The notes under the pieces are model-generated. The model was not told the origin of the DNA. It was given only the letters and a program-made list of their open reading frames with translations, and ran no database searches. Source: an uncultured Bacteroidales bacterium (GTDB taxonomy: Bacteria; Bacteroidota; Bacteroidia; Bacteroidales; Bacteroidaceae). From it: 64,000 bases of DNA. The stretch lies in NCBI GenBank assembly GCA_902801485.1, contig CADCIP010000018.1, positions 1-64,000 on the forward strand. Reading direction: 5' to 3'. Below, in pieces: positions 33,024-43,754 of this stretch (its first letter is position 1; every line of letters begins with the position of its first letter). The position numbers and the translations under genes are program-made.

Positions 33024-34331
33024 ATGATTTGGAATCCTAATAAAGAGTGCATGAGTCGCGACGAGATGAGCGCGCTGCAAGGAAAACGCTTGCATAAAAT
33101 TGTGGAGTATGTTTACCACAATGTGCCTTTCTATCGCAACAAATTGCAAGAAATGGATATCCGTCCAGATGATATTCAGACCATCGAGGATATTCGCAAA
33201 CTTCCCTTCACTACGAAGAAGGACCTTAGAGATAACTATCCGTTTGGACTACAAGCTGCTCCACAGAGCGAAATCATTCGCATTCACGCTTCCAGCGGTA
33301 CAACCGGTAACCCCACTATTGTAGGATATACCCGTAAGGACATTGGTGTATGGAGTGAATGTATGGCCCGCTGTCTGACAGCCTATGGCGTAACTCGCGA
33401 TGATATTTTCTCTGTTGCCTACGGTTATGGACTTTTTACAGGTGGTTTGGGAGCACATTATGGTGTGGAGCATATAGGTGCTTCTGTTATTCCTGCAGGG
33501 ACAGGTAATACAGAGAAGCACTTGAAGCTAATTCGTGACTTGGGCATCACAGGTTTGGCCTGTACGCCGTCCTACGCCCTGTATCTGGCAGAGACGATGG
33601 ACAAATTAGGTATTCGCAAGGAAGACCTTAAATTGCGCGTAGGTGCCTTCGGTGCTGAGCCTTGGACAGAAAGTATGCGTCAGGAGATAGAAGCTCGTCT
33701 GGGGCTGAAAGGCTTTAATATTTATGGGCTTTCCGAGGTTATGGGGCCCAGTGTGAGCTACGAATGTCAGATGCAGAACGGATCTCACATTTGTGAGGAC
33801 CACTTCTATCCCGAAATCATTAATCCCGTAACGTTAGAGACCTTGCCTGCCGGACAGACAGGGGAGCTGGTATTCACAACGCTTACCAAGGAGGGTATGC
33901 CTGTGTTGCGCTACCGTACCCGTGACCTTTGTACCTTGTTGCCCGGTACTTGCGATTGTGGTCGTACTGAGGTTCGCATGGGTCGTATTCAGGGACGTTC
34001 AGATGATATGCTCATCATTCGCGGTATTAACGTATTCCCGTCTCAGGTGGAGAGTGTTGTACTCTCTCTGCCAGAGTTTGCTCCCCATTATCTGCTTGTC
34101 GTGGATCGTGTCAACAACCTCGATACTTTGCAGGTTCAAGTGGAATTGCGTCAGGAGGTATTCACCTCTACCTTCGATACACCAGCCGCTGTTGACGAAT
34201 TGGAGAAACGTCTCGCTGCCAAGTTGAAGAGTGTTCTGAGCATCGCTGCTAAAGTACAGCTGAAAGCTCCGGGGACCATTGAACGTAGTCAGGGCAAGAG
34301 TGCCCACGTTATAGATAAGAGAAAATTGTAA
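33024..34331 (+). CDS. paaK: Phenylacetate-CoA ligase family protein 1
   Basis: 435 residues, full length for PaaK. The adenylate-forming signature is HASSGTTGNPTIVGYT, with YGLSEVMGPSVSYEC and the C-terminal RSDDMLIIRGINVFPSQVE. The enzyme makes aryl-CoA from an arylacetate, ATP and CoA. A second paralogue follows 65 bp downstream. In anaerobes such ligases work together with indolepyruvate oxidoreductase; iorAB is present at 41-43 kb. Confidence 0.9.
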   Translation: MIWNPNKECMSRDEMSALQGKRLHKIVEYVYHNVPFYRNKLQEMDIRPDDIQTIEDIRKLPFTTKKDLRDNYPFGLQAAPQSEIIRIHASSGTTGNPTIVGYTRKDIGVWSECMARCLTAYGVTRDDIFSVAYGYGLFTGGLGAHYGVEHIGASVIPAGTGNTEKHLKLIRDLGITGLACTPSYALYLAETMDKLGIRKEDLKLRVGAFGAEPWTESMRQEIEARLGLKGFNIYGLSEVMGPSVSYECQMQNGSHICEDHFYPEIINPVTLETLPAGQTGELVFTTLTKEGMPVLRYRTRDLCTLLPGTCDCGRTEVRMGRIQGRSDDMLIIRGINVFPSQVESVVLSLPEFAPHYLLVVDRVNNLDTLQVQVELRQEVFTSTFDTPAAVDELEKRLAAKLKSVLSIAAKVQLKAPGTIERSQGKSAHVIDKRKL

Positions 34332-34396
34332 CCCAACTTCTCTCTTCCCCGGAGGGAGGGAGATATATACATGAAAACAACGTAATATATTAATTA

Positions 34397-35704
34397 ATGT
34401 ATTCAAATTATTTTAATCCAGAAGTAGAAACTCTTTCCCGCTCAGAGATTGAGGCATTGCAGTTGGAACGCCTTCAGAAGACGGTGCATCACTGCATGAA
34501 CAATGAATTCTATCGGAAGAAGTTTGCCGAAACGGGCATCACGCCCGATGATATCAAGACGTTGGCTGATGTTCGCAAACTGCCTTTTACTACTAAACAG
34601 GACCTGCGTGACACCTATCCTTTTGGTATGTGTTGCGTGCCCATGAAGGATTGTGTGCGTCTGCATTCTTCCAGCGGAACAACGGGTAATCCTACCGTTA
34701 TCCTCCATACCAAAAAGGACCTTGACGAGTGGGCCAACCAGGTAGCACGTAACCTCTGGATGGTGGGCCTTCGTCCCGATGATGTTTTTCAGAACTCAAG
34801 TGGTTATGGTATGTTCACCGGTGGCCTGGGATTCCAGTACGGAGCCGAGAAACTTGGCATGTTGACGATTCCTGCCGCTGCTGGTAACTCTCTGCGCCAG
34901 ATTAAGTTCATCAAAGATTTTGGTACCACTGCCATCCATGCTATTCCCAGCTATGTTACCCGTCTTTACGAGGTAATGAAGGAAGAAGGCGTAGATCCAC
35001 GCCGTGATACCAAACTGAAGGTGCTGGCTATTGGTGCAGAACCTCACAGCGAAGAACAGCGCAAGCGCATCGAGGAGATGATGGGTGTGAAGGCCTATAA
35101 CTCCTTTGGTATGAGTGAGATGTGCGGACCTGGCGTAGGTTTCGAATGTCCGGAACAGAATGGTATGCACTTCTGGGAGGACTATTACATTGTGGAGATT
35201 GTTGACCCCGAAACTTTGGAGCCTGTACCCGATGGTGAGATTGGCGAGTTGGTGCTCACAACCCTTTGCCGTGAGGCCATGCCTCTGTTGCGTTATCGTA
35301 CCCGTGACCTTACTCGTATTCTGGGTCGTACTTGCCCCTGTGGACGCAACCATATTCGTATCGACCGTATGCGTGGTCGTTCGGATGATATGATTGTGCT
35401 CCGTGGAGTAAATATCTTCCCCATTCAGATTGAGAAGATTCTCATGAAGTTCCCCGAAGTGGGCACCAACTACCTCATTACGCTGACTACTGAGGACAAT
35501 AACGACCAGATGACCGTTGAGGTTGAGGTCAATGAGGGAACTGACGACTTTGCCAAGTTGAAAGCGCTCTCGGAGGAGCTTCGCCATCAGTTGGGCGATG
35601 AAATCCTTTTGAAGCCCCGCGTTCGCCTCGTCTCGAAAGGTTCGCTGCCCGTCAGCGAGGGCAAGGCTGTCCGCGTAGTAGATAAGAGAAAGGTATATCA
35701 ATAA
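34397..35704 (+). CDS. paaK: Phenylacetate-CoA ligase family protein 2
   Basis: 435 residues, the same length as its neighbour and clearly a paralogue: HSSSGTTGNPTVILHT, YNSFGMSEMCGPGVGFEC and RSDDMIVLRGVNIFPIQIE. The two differ throughout, so the duplication is old and the substrates may differ, for example phenyl- versus indole- or hydroxyphenylacetate. An ACT protein follows 25 bp later. Confidence 0.9.
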   Translation: MYSNYFNPEVETLSRSEIEALQLERLQKTVHHCMNNEFYRKKFAETGITPDDIKTLADVRKLPFTTKQDLRDTYPFGMCCVPMKDCVRLHSSSGTTGNPTVILHTKKDLDEWANQVARNLWMVGLRPDDVFQNSSGYGMFTGGLGFQYGAEKLGMLTIPAAAGNSLRQIKFIKDFGTTAIHAIPSYVTRLYEVMKEEGVDPRRDTKLKVLAIGAEPHSEEQRKRIEEMMGVKAYNSFGMSEMCGPGVGFECPEQNGMHFWEDYYIVEIVDPETLEPVPDGEIGELVLTTLCREAMPLLRYRTRDLTRILGRTCPCGRNHIRIDRMRGRSDDMIVLRGVNIFPIQIEKILMKFPEVGTNYLITLTTEDNNDQMTVEVEVNEGTDDFAKLKALSEELRHQLGDEILLKPRVRLVSKGSLPVSEGKAVRVVDKRKVYQ

Positions 35705-35729
35705 CTTATAAACTATAAATTTTACTAAT

Positions 35730-36158
35730 ATGACAATCCCTCAACTATCCATTTTTATTGAGAACCGTTCCGGTACTCTTATCAAGGTTCTTGATGCCTT
35801 GAAGGAAGCAAATATTCAGATTGTAGCCTCCACTATTGCAGATACTGCAGAGTACGGTATTTATCGTCTTATATGCAGCGAGCCTATGCGTGCTTGCGAA
35901 GAGTTGAAAAAGGCGAATGTGGCAGTTGCTCTCAGTGATGTTTTCGCTATCGAGATAGACGACCAGCCCGGGCGTGCTGCGGAGGCTGTTAAGCTTTTCA
36001 GCGAGGCAGGCATTAGCATTACCTATATGTATTCGTTCCTGTTACGCGGAAAGGGCGTTCTTATCTTCCGCACCGATGACGGAGAAAAAGCCGCTAAAGT
36101 TATTAAGGACAATAACCTTAAGAGTATCGATGAGGCAGCCCTTGCTTTGTGGGCATAA
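35730..36158 (+). CDS. ACT-domain protein
   Basis: 142 residues built of two ACT domains: IPQLSIFIENRSGTLIKVLDAL at the start and VFAIEIDDQPGRAAEAVKLF near residue 73. ACT domains bind amino acids and regulate. Proteins of this size next to phenylacetate-CoA ligase genes are common in anaerobes. It may sense aromatic amino acids for the ligases; this is inferred from position. Confidence 0.85.
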   Translation: MTIPQLSIFIENRSGTLIKVLDALKEANIQIVASTIADTAEYGIYRLICSEPMRACEELKKANVAVALSDVFAIEIDDQPGRAAEAVKLFSEAGISITYMYSFLLRGKGVLIFRTDDGEKAAKVIKDNNLKSIDEAALALWA

Positions 36159-36170
36159 TCAACTTTTTGC

Positions 36171-37478
36171 GTGCAGAAGAAAGTAAGAAAGAAGAAACGC
36201 AGACTTAAGAAGAGTGTCAAGCGCGGCTGCCTGGGGATAATTATATTCCTGCTGTTGCTGGCACTCTTCTTACTCGTCAGGTGTACTCCAGCCAAAGATT
36301 TTCTGTTTGGTAGTGGCGAACCGGACGAGGAGGAGATAGTAGAACCGGACAGCGTGGATATGGTGATTGCCGACAATCTGGAACACCTTATCCGTCGGTC
36401 TTCTTTAATTGATACCACAATGCTGGCGGTAGATATATACGACCTTACCCGTGGTTGTTATGTCTATGAGTATCATAGTCACCGCAGAATGATTCCGGCT
36501 TCCTGCATGAAACTGCTTACTGGCGTCAGGGCGCTAAAACAACTTGGCACAGACCATCAGTACAATAGCTATGAGTATGTTTTAGGCACGGTGAGGCGCG
36601 ATACACTTTATGGCGATTTACTCCTTCAGATGGACGACGACCCTCTTTTGCTTTCCTTTGATGAATTTTCCCAAGCGGTTAAATATCGGGGTATCAGTCA
36701 TATAAAAGGGAAAGTCATCTTTGATCTTCTGCGGACAGACACTTTACGGCCACATCATACCGCCCAGCCATACGATATTACTTATAAGCAGGTCCCTTTA
36801 TTGATGAAAGGTGCTCCGCGAGTAAGAAGTGAGTTTCTGGCATCTCTTAGGGCTGCTGGCGTTACTTACGAGCGGGATACCCTTCTTTTTAATATGCCGC
36901 TCAAGGCAAATGCTGAGTTGATCTATCAGTTCCAAACGCCTTTGCGGGAAGTTTTGAAACCTATGCTCATCAACAGCAGCAACGTAAAAGCTGAGTGTGT
37001 TCTATACCATATCATACATGCGCAGGACCGAATGGCAGAACCGGATACTTGTCTGCAAATGTCTGCCCTTGATTTTGTACAATCAGAGGGTATCTACGAT
37101 AGAATGGCCGATTTTGTCGTGAATGATGGCAGCGGCCTTTCTCCCGAGAACAGACTGACAGCTGACTTTCTGGTACAGCTGATGATATATGCCTATAAGC
37201 AACCAGAGATAAAAGATATTCTTATAGATGAGAGTTTGGCTACACCGGCTCATCCTGTACGGCATGGATCTTTGTTAGGCCGCATGTCGGCTCCATGCTT
37301 TAGAGACCGAATCTTCTGCAAGACAGGCACGCTGGTTTCTTATGCGTCTTCTTCACTTACGGGTTATGCGCATCACATAAACGGAAGGTGGTTTGCCTTC
37401 AGTATCATCAACAATAATTCTCCGGTATATGATGCTAGAGAGTTTCAGGATGCCGTTTGCCGCGTTTTGGTAGAGTGA
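36171..37478 (+). CDS. dacB: D-alanyl-D-alanine carboxypeptidase, PBP4 (S13) family
   Basis: 435 residues from a GTG start at 36171. A basic N-terminus is followed by one membrane segment (GIIIFLLLLALFLLV). Catalytic motifs: S111-C-M-K114 in PASCMKLL, S269-S-N271 in INSSNVKAE, K384-T-G in CKTGTLVSYAS. It trims or cleaves peptidoglycan crosslinks in the periplasm. It is convergent with, and overlaps by 34 bp, the small Cys-rich gene. Confidence 0.88.
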   Translation: MQKKVRKKKRRLKKSVKRGCLGIIIFLLLLALFLLVRCTPAKDFLFGSGEPDEEEIVEPDSVDMVIADNLEHLIRRSSLIDTTMLAVDIYDLTRGCYVYEYHSHRRMIPASCMKLLTGVRALKQLGTDHQYNSYEYVLGTVRRDTLYGDLLLQMDDDPLLLSFDEFSQAVKYRGISHIKGKVIFDLLRTDTLRPHHTAQPYDITYKQVPLLMKGAPRVRSEFLASLRAAGVTYERDTLLFNMPLKANAELIYQFQTPLREVLKPMLINSSNVKAECVLYHIIHAQDRMAEPDTCLQMSALDFVQSEGIYDRMADFVVNDGSGLSPENRLTADFLVQLMIYAYKQPEIKDILIDESLATPAHPVRHGSLLGRMSAPCFRDRIFCKTGTLVSYASSSLTGYAHHINGRWFAFSIINNNSPVYDAREFQDAVCRVLVE

Positions 37479-37609
37479 CAACTCTCACAATCACACTTGC
37501 ATCCGCACCCCTCGCATTCAGAACAATGCGGTTTCTTCAGATACTGACGTAGCGCAAGGGCTGCTACTATCACTATCACGGCCAAAAGAAGGATACTCTG
37601 TATATTCAT
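37445..37609 (-). CDS. FeoB-associated Cys-rich membrane protein
   Basis: 54 residues: a single N-terminal membrane segment (ILLLAVIVIVAALAL), a short basic stretch, then eight cysteines in the last half arranged C-x2-C-x2-C-x-C-x-C-x-C-x2-C (HCSECEGCGCKCDCESC). It lies 115 bp downstream of feoB on the same strand, the usual place for this family, which is thought to help FeoB. Its 3' end overlaps the end of the PBP4 gene on the other strand. Confidence 0.8.
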   Translation of the reverse strand: MNIQSILLLAVIVIVAALALRQYLKKPHCSECEGCGCKCDCESCHSTKTRQTAS

Positions 37610-37613
37610 TTAT

Positions 37614-37660
37614 AAGTTTACAGTTTACGGTTTATAGTTTACGGTTTACAGTTGAGCAGT
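37614..37660 (+). repeat. TTTACAG/TTTACGG 7-mer repeats
   Basis: Tandem variants of GTTTACAG lie between feoB and the Cys-rich gene. Confidence 0.55.
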
Positions 37661-37685
37661 TATCGAAATTCTCAATGTTCAACAA

Positions 37686-37718
37686 AATTCTCCTCCTCCT
37701 CGGGGGAGGTTGGGAGGG
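37686..37718 (-). repeat. REP-like G/C-rich element at the 3' end of feoB
   Basis: CCTCCTCCTCGGGGGAGG followed by TTGGGAGGGGG and TTTTT. It belongs to a dispersed family in this window (31.3, 34.3, 39.9, 41.9, 42.9 and 58.1 kb). Here it sits just beyond the feoB stop and could act as a hairpin terminator. Confidence 0.55.
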
Positions 37719-37724
37719 GGCTTT

Positions 37725-40094
37725 TTATACTACCAGATGTACCAAGAATGCTACTATCCAAGCTATGAGGCATTGTCCCGTCATAATAAGCAAGGCCCAT
37801 TTCCCGCCTAATTCTCGGCGTATGGTAGCTATTGCTGCTACACAAGGGGTATAGAGCAGACAGAACACCAACAGTGTAAAGGCTGTTCCTGTCGAAAGCA
37901 CTTCTGTAATACTTGCACCGGCAAATAGGGTGCTAAGGGTGCTGACTACCACTTCTTTGGCCAAGAAACCACTAACAAGAGAGGTTACAATGCGCCAGTC
38001 TCCACATCCCAACGGACTAAATAGGGGAGCTACAATGTTTGCCATTTGTGCCAACATACTTTCTGACTCCATTCCGGACTGTACCATCTGAAGGTGAAAG
38101 TCGAAAGTTTGCAGAAACCAGATAACGATGCTGGCCAAGAATATAATGGTAAAGGCTCGCTGCAGGAAATCCTTGGCTTTCTCCCAAAGTAGTCTGGCAA
38201 CATTTATTGGTACAGGCATACGGTAATTGGGGAGTTCCATCACGAAAGGAACAGCTTCGCCTCTGAACAGTGTACGTTTAAGTATTAACGCCACAACAAT
38301 ACCTGTAAAGATACCTATTATATATAAGCCTGCCATCACCCATCCTGCATGTTTTGGAAAGAAGGCTGCAGCAAAAAAAGCGTAAATGGGAATCTTGGCC
38401 GTACAGCTCATAAAGGGAGTAAGCATAATGGTAAGACGGCGGTCTCGTTCGCTGGGAAGGGTACGGCTGGCCATCACACTGGGAACAGAACAACCGAAAC
38501 CTATCAGCAAGGGCACTATACTACGCCCTGAAAGTCCCAACTTACGAAGTAGTTTATCCATCACAAAGGCAATACGCGCCATGTAACCGCTGTCCTCCAG
38601 CATACTCAGGCAGAAGAATAGTATGATGATAAGTGGGAGGAAAACCAATACAGTTCCTACACCGCTATAGATGCCGTCGATGATAAGCGAATGTATGGGG
38701 GGAGCAATATTCCATGCAGTAAGCGTCTGGTCGGAAAGTTCTGTAAACTTTTCAATTCCTTCTTCTAAAAGTTCCTGCATCCAAGCACCCACACTGCTAA
38801 AGGTAAGATAGAATACCAATGCCATTATGGCCAGGAATGTAGGAATGGCGGTAAAACGACCGGTTAAGATACGGTCGATACGACGACTCCGTTTCTGCTC
38901 CTTGCTTTCATGCGGACGCAGAACAGTTTGCTCACATACTTGATTGATAAAGCTGAAACGCATATCGGCCATTGCGGCACAACGGTCCAGACCTCTTTCT
39001 TCCTCCATCTGTTGCAGAATATGCTCGATGGTTTCCTGCTCGTTTTGCGTAAGTCCCAAAGCCTTGATAATCAGCGGGTCACTCTCTATAAGTTTGCTGG
39101 CAGCAAAGCGGAGGGGAATTTCTGCCTTCAGAGCGTGGTCTTCTATGAAATGCATGATGGCATGCAGACAACGGTGAACGGCTCCTCCATGATCATAAGG
39201 ACTACAAAAGTCCTGTCGGCCTGGCCCTTCCTGATAACGGGCTACGTGAATGGCGTGCTTCACCACCTCATCGACACCTTCATTCTTCATGGCACTGATG
39301 GGGATGACGGGAATACCCAACAGGCGTTCCATCTTGTTGATTCGGACGGTTCCACCGTTGTTTTTCATCTCGTCCATCATGTTCAAAGCCAGTACCATAG
39401 GGATATTCAGTTCCATCAACTGCATCGTCAGGTAAAGGCTTCGCTCTATGCAAGTGGTGTCTATGATGTTAATGATGCCTTTTGGGTGAGTTTCAAGGAT
39501 AAACTGACGACTTACAATCTCCTCGCTGGTATATGGACTTAGGCTATAAATGCCAGGAAGGTCGGTAACAAGTGTGTTGGGATATCCTTTGATAACGCCA
39601 TCTTTACGATCAACTGTTACCCCGGGAAAATTGCCTACATGCTGACGGCTACCAGTTAGTTGATTAAAGAGAGTTGTTTTTCCGCAATTCTGGTTGCCAA
39701 CTAAAGCAAAGGTGAGCTGACTACTTGCAGGTAAGGCGTCAGGATGAGGTTGTGAAGGGTCGTGATATCTGGGGCCATCCTCACCCAATCCAGGGTGCTC
39801 AACAGGATTTTCCCTTTTTTCTTCTTGGGTAGCAGAATTGTCTGCAGAACTTCCCCAAAGGGGGAGCGGAGAGGGGGCCTCAATCTCTATCTGCTCGGCA
39901 TCAGCAAGGCGGAGCGTGAGTTCATAACCATGAATACGCAATTCCATAGGGTCGCCCATGGGTGCAAACTTTTGCAGCACTACTTCTGCACCGGGTATCA
40001 CTCCCATGTCTAAGAAATGCTGTCGCAAGGCACCTGTTCCGCCCACATGGGTAACTACAGCCCGTTGTCCTATTTTCAAATCTCGAAGCGTCAT
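37725..40094 (-). CDS. feoB: Ferrous iron transporter FeoA-FeoB fusion
   Basis: 789 residues. FeoA (SH3-like) spans residues 1-72 (MTLRDLKIGQRAVVTHVGG). A linker of about 55 residues follows that includes peptide encoded by a REP-like element (SPLPLWGSSADNS). FeoB starts at about 128 with the G-protein motif GNQNCGKT at 133-140, then NFPGVTV, DLPGIYSL and the NMMDE G4-like motif. The C-terminal part has about ten membrane helices with the Gate motifs (IGFGCSVPSVMASR). It imports Fe(II) under anaerobiosis. The fused form is usual in Bacteroidetes. Confidence 0.92.
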   Translation of the reverse strand: MTLRDLKIGQRAVVTHVGGTGALRQHFLDMGVIPGAEVVLQKFAPMGDPMELRIHGYELTLRLADAEQIEIEAPSPLPLWGSSADNSATQEEKRENPVEHPGLGEDGPRYHDPSQPHPDALPASSQLTFALVGNQNCGKTTLFNQLTGSRQHVGNFPGVTVDRKDGVIKGYPNTLVTDLPGIYSLSPYTSEEIVSRQFILETHPKGIINIIDTTCIERSLYLTMQLMELNIPMVLALNMMDEMKNNGGTVRINKMERLLGIPVIPISAMKNEGVDEVVKHAIHVARYQEGPGRQDFCSPYDHGGAVHRCLHAIMHFIEDHALKAEIPLRFAASKLIESDPLIIKALGLTQNEQETIEHILQQMEEERGLDRCAAMADMRFSFINQVCEQTVLRPHESKEQKRSRRIDRILTGRFTAIPTFLAIMALVFYLTFSSVGAWMQELLEEGIEKFTELSDQTLTAWNIAPPIHSLIIDGIYSGVGTVLVFLPLIIILFFCLSMLEDSGYMARIAFVMDKLLRKLGLSGRSIVPLLIGFGCSVPSVMASRTLPSERDRRLTIMLTPFMSCTAKIPIYAFFAAAFFPKHAGWVMAGLYIIGIFTGIVVALILKRTLFRGEAVPFVMELPNYRMPVPINVARLLWEKAKDFLQRAFTIIFLASIVIWFLQTFDFHLQMVQSGMESESMLAQMANIVAPLFSPLGCGDWRIVTSLVSGFLAKEVVVSTLSTLFAGASITEVLSTGTAFTLLVFCLLYTPCVAAIATIRRELGGKWALLIMTGQCLIAWIVAFLVHLVV

Positions 40095-40125
40095 AGTATT
40101 CGAATGCGAATCTCCTTTCTGTGTG

Positions 40126-40133
40126 CAAAGTTA
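40126..40133 (-). promoter_or_regulatory. -7 box of feoB
   Basis: TAACTTTG on the - strand, 31 bp before the feoB start, followed by an AAAGGAG ribosome-binding site. Confidence 0.6.
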
Positions 40134-40373
40134 CACATTTTTCTATAAAGAAATGCCTTGATAAGCTAATGAAATTTATCTGTCAAAGCTAAAGATACCT
40201 AAAAACAGGTAATCCTTGTTGATTATCCGACCTTTAAAAAGTCCCGTTAGATATAATTGTCCGTAACACTTTCAACAGACTATAGCCCTTCGCTTCATAA
40301 TAAATTGAGCAAGAAAGAAACATGAATGACACAAAAAAAAGGTCTTTTTTATGTTTATGTGTTTATTTTTTTG

Positions 40374-40381
40374 TACCTTCG
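40374..40381 (+). promoter_or_regulatory. -7 box of the nitrilase-iorAB operon
   Basis: TACCTTCG, 23 bp before the GTG at 40405. Confidence 0.5.
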
Positions 40382-40404
40382 CACTCTGAAATAGGTATTT
40401 TATT

Positions 40405-41166
40405 GTGAAGGTAAGCGCGATACAACATGACATTGTGTGGGGAAATCCCGCAGAAAACAGACTCCGGTTGCAGCAGCAAATAGAAGCTCATCCGGGGGCT
40501 GATTTGTATGTGCTTACGGAAATGTGGTCCACAGGCTTTGCAACAAATCCTGAGGGTGTGGCCGAGCACGATGAGGCTTCTCTCCAATGGATGAAGGATA
40601 TGGCCGTACAACAGCAGGCAGCCATTGCCGGAAGCCTTGCAATGGAGCAAGATGGCAGCTTCCATAACAGGCTGTACTTTGTGAAACCGGACGGAGAGGT
40701 TGATTACTACGATAAGCGCCACCTTTTCTCTTATGGTGGCGAGGATAAGTATTATTCATCTGGAGCTGAGCGCGTTGTGGTGGAATGGAAAGGGGTCCGT
40801 TTCCTGCTGACTGTATGCTACGATCTGCGATTCCCCGTATGGATGCGTTGGCGCGATGACTATGATGCCATTATCTGTGTAGCCAACTGGCCAACCGTAC
40901 GTATTGATTCCTGGCAAACCCTGCTACGTGCAAGGGCCATAGAGAATCTGTGCTATGTGGTGGGTGTAAATCGAGTCGGAAAAGATCCCAATTGTGATTA
41001 TTGTGGCTGCTCGGCTATCATCAATCCGTACGGACAGACGATAGCAGCATGTGAGAGGGACAGGGAATGTAGTATAGAAGCTGCTTTCGATATGGAAAAG
41101 CTGAATAGCTACAGAGCAAAGTTTCCTGCACTTAAAGAGAAAGATAAATTTGAAATAACAGAATAA
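40405..41166 (+). CDS. Nitrilase-family amidohydrolase (YafV-like omega-amidase)
   Basis: 253 residues from a GTG start. The catalytic triad is visible: E in LYVLTEMWSTGF, K in DKRHLFSYGGE, C in VCYDLRFPVWMR. YafV/NIT2-like enzymes hydrolyse omega-amides of 2-oxo acids such as 2-oxoglutaramate, left by glutamine transaminases. Its stop abuts the iorA start, so it shares that operon and fits with oxo-acid metabolism. Confidence 0.8.
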   Translation: MKVSAIQHDIVWGNPAENRLRLQQQIEAHPGADLYVLTEMWSTGFATNPEGVAEHDEASLQWMKDMAVQQQAAIAGSLAMEQDGSFHNRLYFVKPDGEVDYYDKRHLFSYGGEDKYYSSGAERVVVEWKGVRFLLTVCYDLRFPVWMRWRDDYDAIICVANWPTVRIDSWQTLLRARAIENLCYVVGVNRVGKDPNCDYCGCSAIINPYGQTIAACERDRECSIEAAFDMEKLNSYRAKFPALKEKDKFEITE

Positions 41167-42837
<1,671 letters not shown>

Positions 42838-42872
42838 TAATGATAATGTAATAAAACAAGTAACTGCATATT

Positions 42873-43511
42873 TTGAAGAATATGAATAACAGCATTTTAA
42901 CTCCCCGCCCTACAAGGGAGGGGAAAGGGGGAGGGTCCTTCAAGTGTGATATCATCCTTTGTGGTGTGGGCGGACAAGGAATCCTCTCGATAGCCACCAT
43001 CATTGGCGAAGCAGCCATGAATGAGAACCTATATATCAAGCAGGCCGAAGTACACGGCATGAGTCAGCGAGGTGGTGATGTGCAGTCGAACCTGCGTATC
43101 AGCAGCAATCCCATAGCTAGCGACCTGATTTCCAAAGGCGGAGCAGACGTTATCATCTCTATGGAACCTATGGAAGCCTTGCGCTATCTGCCCTATCTGA
43201 ATAAGGAAGGCTGGATCATCACCTCCAGCGCTCCTTTCATAAACATTCCCAATTATCCTGACCTTGAGGATATCAAGGCAGAGTTGGCTAAGCTGCCCCA
43301 CGTAATTGCCATCGATATAGAGCAGATTGCCAAAGACAATCAGGTACCCCGCTCAGCGAATGTCATCCTGTTGGGTGCTGCACAGAAGGCCATTGGTATA
43401 GAGTACGATAAGATTGAGGCAGCCATCCGTCGCGTTTTTGTTCGAAAGGGTGAAGCCGTAGTTGAAGCCAACATCAAAGCATTGGCTTTAGGAAAGGCCG
43501 CTCAGAAATAA
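42873..43511 (+). CDS. iorB: Indolepyruvate:ferredoxin oxidoreductase, beta subunit
   Basis: 212 residues. It has the gamma-type POR/IOR domain: CDIILCGVGGQGILSIATII, then KQAEVHGMSQRGGDVQSNLR. The first codons (ILTPRPTREGKGGGS) are encoded by a REP-like element, so the ancestral start may be nearer to residue 20. It is the partner of iorA, 35 bp downstream. Confidence 0.88.
   Translation: MKNMNNSILTPRPTREGKGGGSFKCDIILCGVGGQGILSIATIIGEAAMNENLYIKQAEVHGMSQRGGDVQSNLRISSNPIASDLISKGGADVIISMEPMEALRYLPYLNKEGWIITSSAPFINIPNYPDLEDIKAELAKLPHVIAIDIEQIAKDNQVPRSANVILLGAAQKAIGIEYDKIEAAIRRVFVRKGEAVVEANIKALALGKAAQK
42900..42935 (+). repeat. REP-like element at the 5' end of iorB
   Basis: CTCCCCGCCCTACAAGG then GAGGGGAAAGGGGGAGG, in frame as TPRPTREGKGGG. 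It is a near-identical inverted copy of the element in iorA. Confidence 0.7.
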
Positions 43512-43530
43512 TCGGAAATTGTAGATAGTT

Positions 43531-43578
43531 AAAAAATGGGCAATGGATGAGAAGAATGCATCCTCGCCCACTTTTTTA
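43531..43578 (+). terminator. Terminator of the nitrilase-iorAB operon
   Basis: TGGGC and GGATG pair with CATCC and GCCCA, and are followed by TTTTTT, 20 bp after the iorB stop. A second, weaker hairpin (CCTGCT/AGCAGG) lies near 43595. Confidence 0.75.
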
Positions 43579-43719
43579 ACATGGGGTGGGTTTACCTGCT
43601 GTAGTAGCAGGCATGTAGCGGGTTTTTATATAGAAACAAGCGTAACAGTGGAGTAAAACATCAAATTACTTTTGTTCGGAAAAGTCCAAATAAATTTGGT
43701 TATTCTCATGCTTATTTGT

Positions 43720-43727
43720 ACCTTTGC
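43720..43727 (+). promoter_or_regulatory. -7 box of the TPR lipoprotein gene
   Basis: TACCTTTG, 27 bp before the ATG at 43755. Confidence 0.65.
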
Positions 43728-43754
43728 AGCAAAATTTCAAAAAGTCAAAATAAT

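Larger units (their letters stand above)
40095..40404. other. Divergent intergenic region of feoB and the nitrilase-ior operon
   Basis: No gene in either frame. It holds the feoB -7 box at its left end and the -7 box of the nitrilase gene at its right end. No clear Fur-like palindrome was found. Confidence 0.5.
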
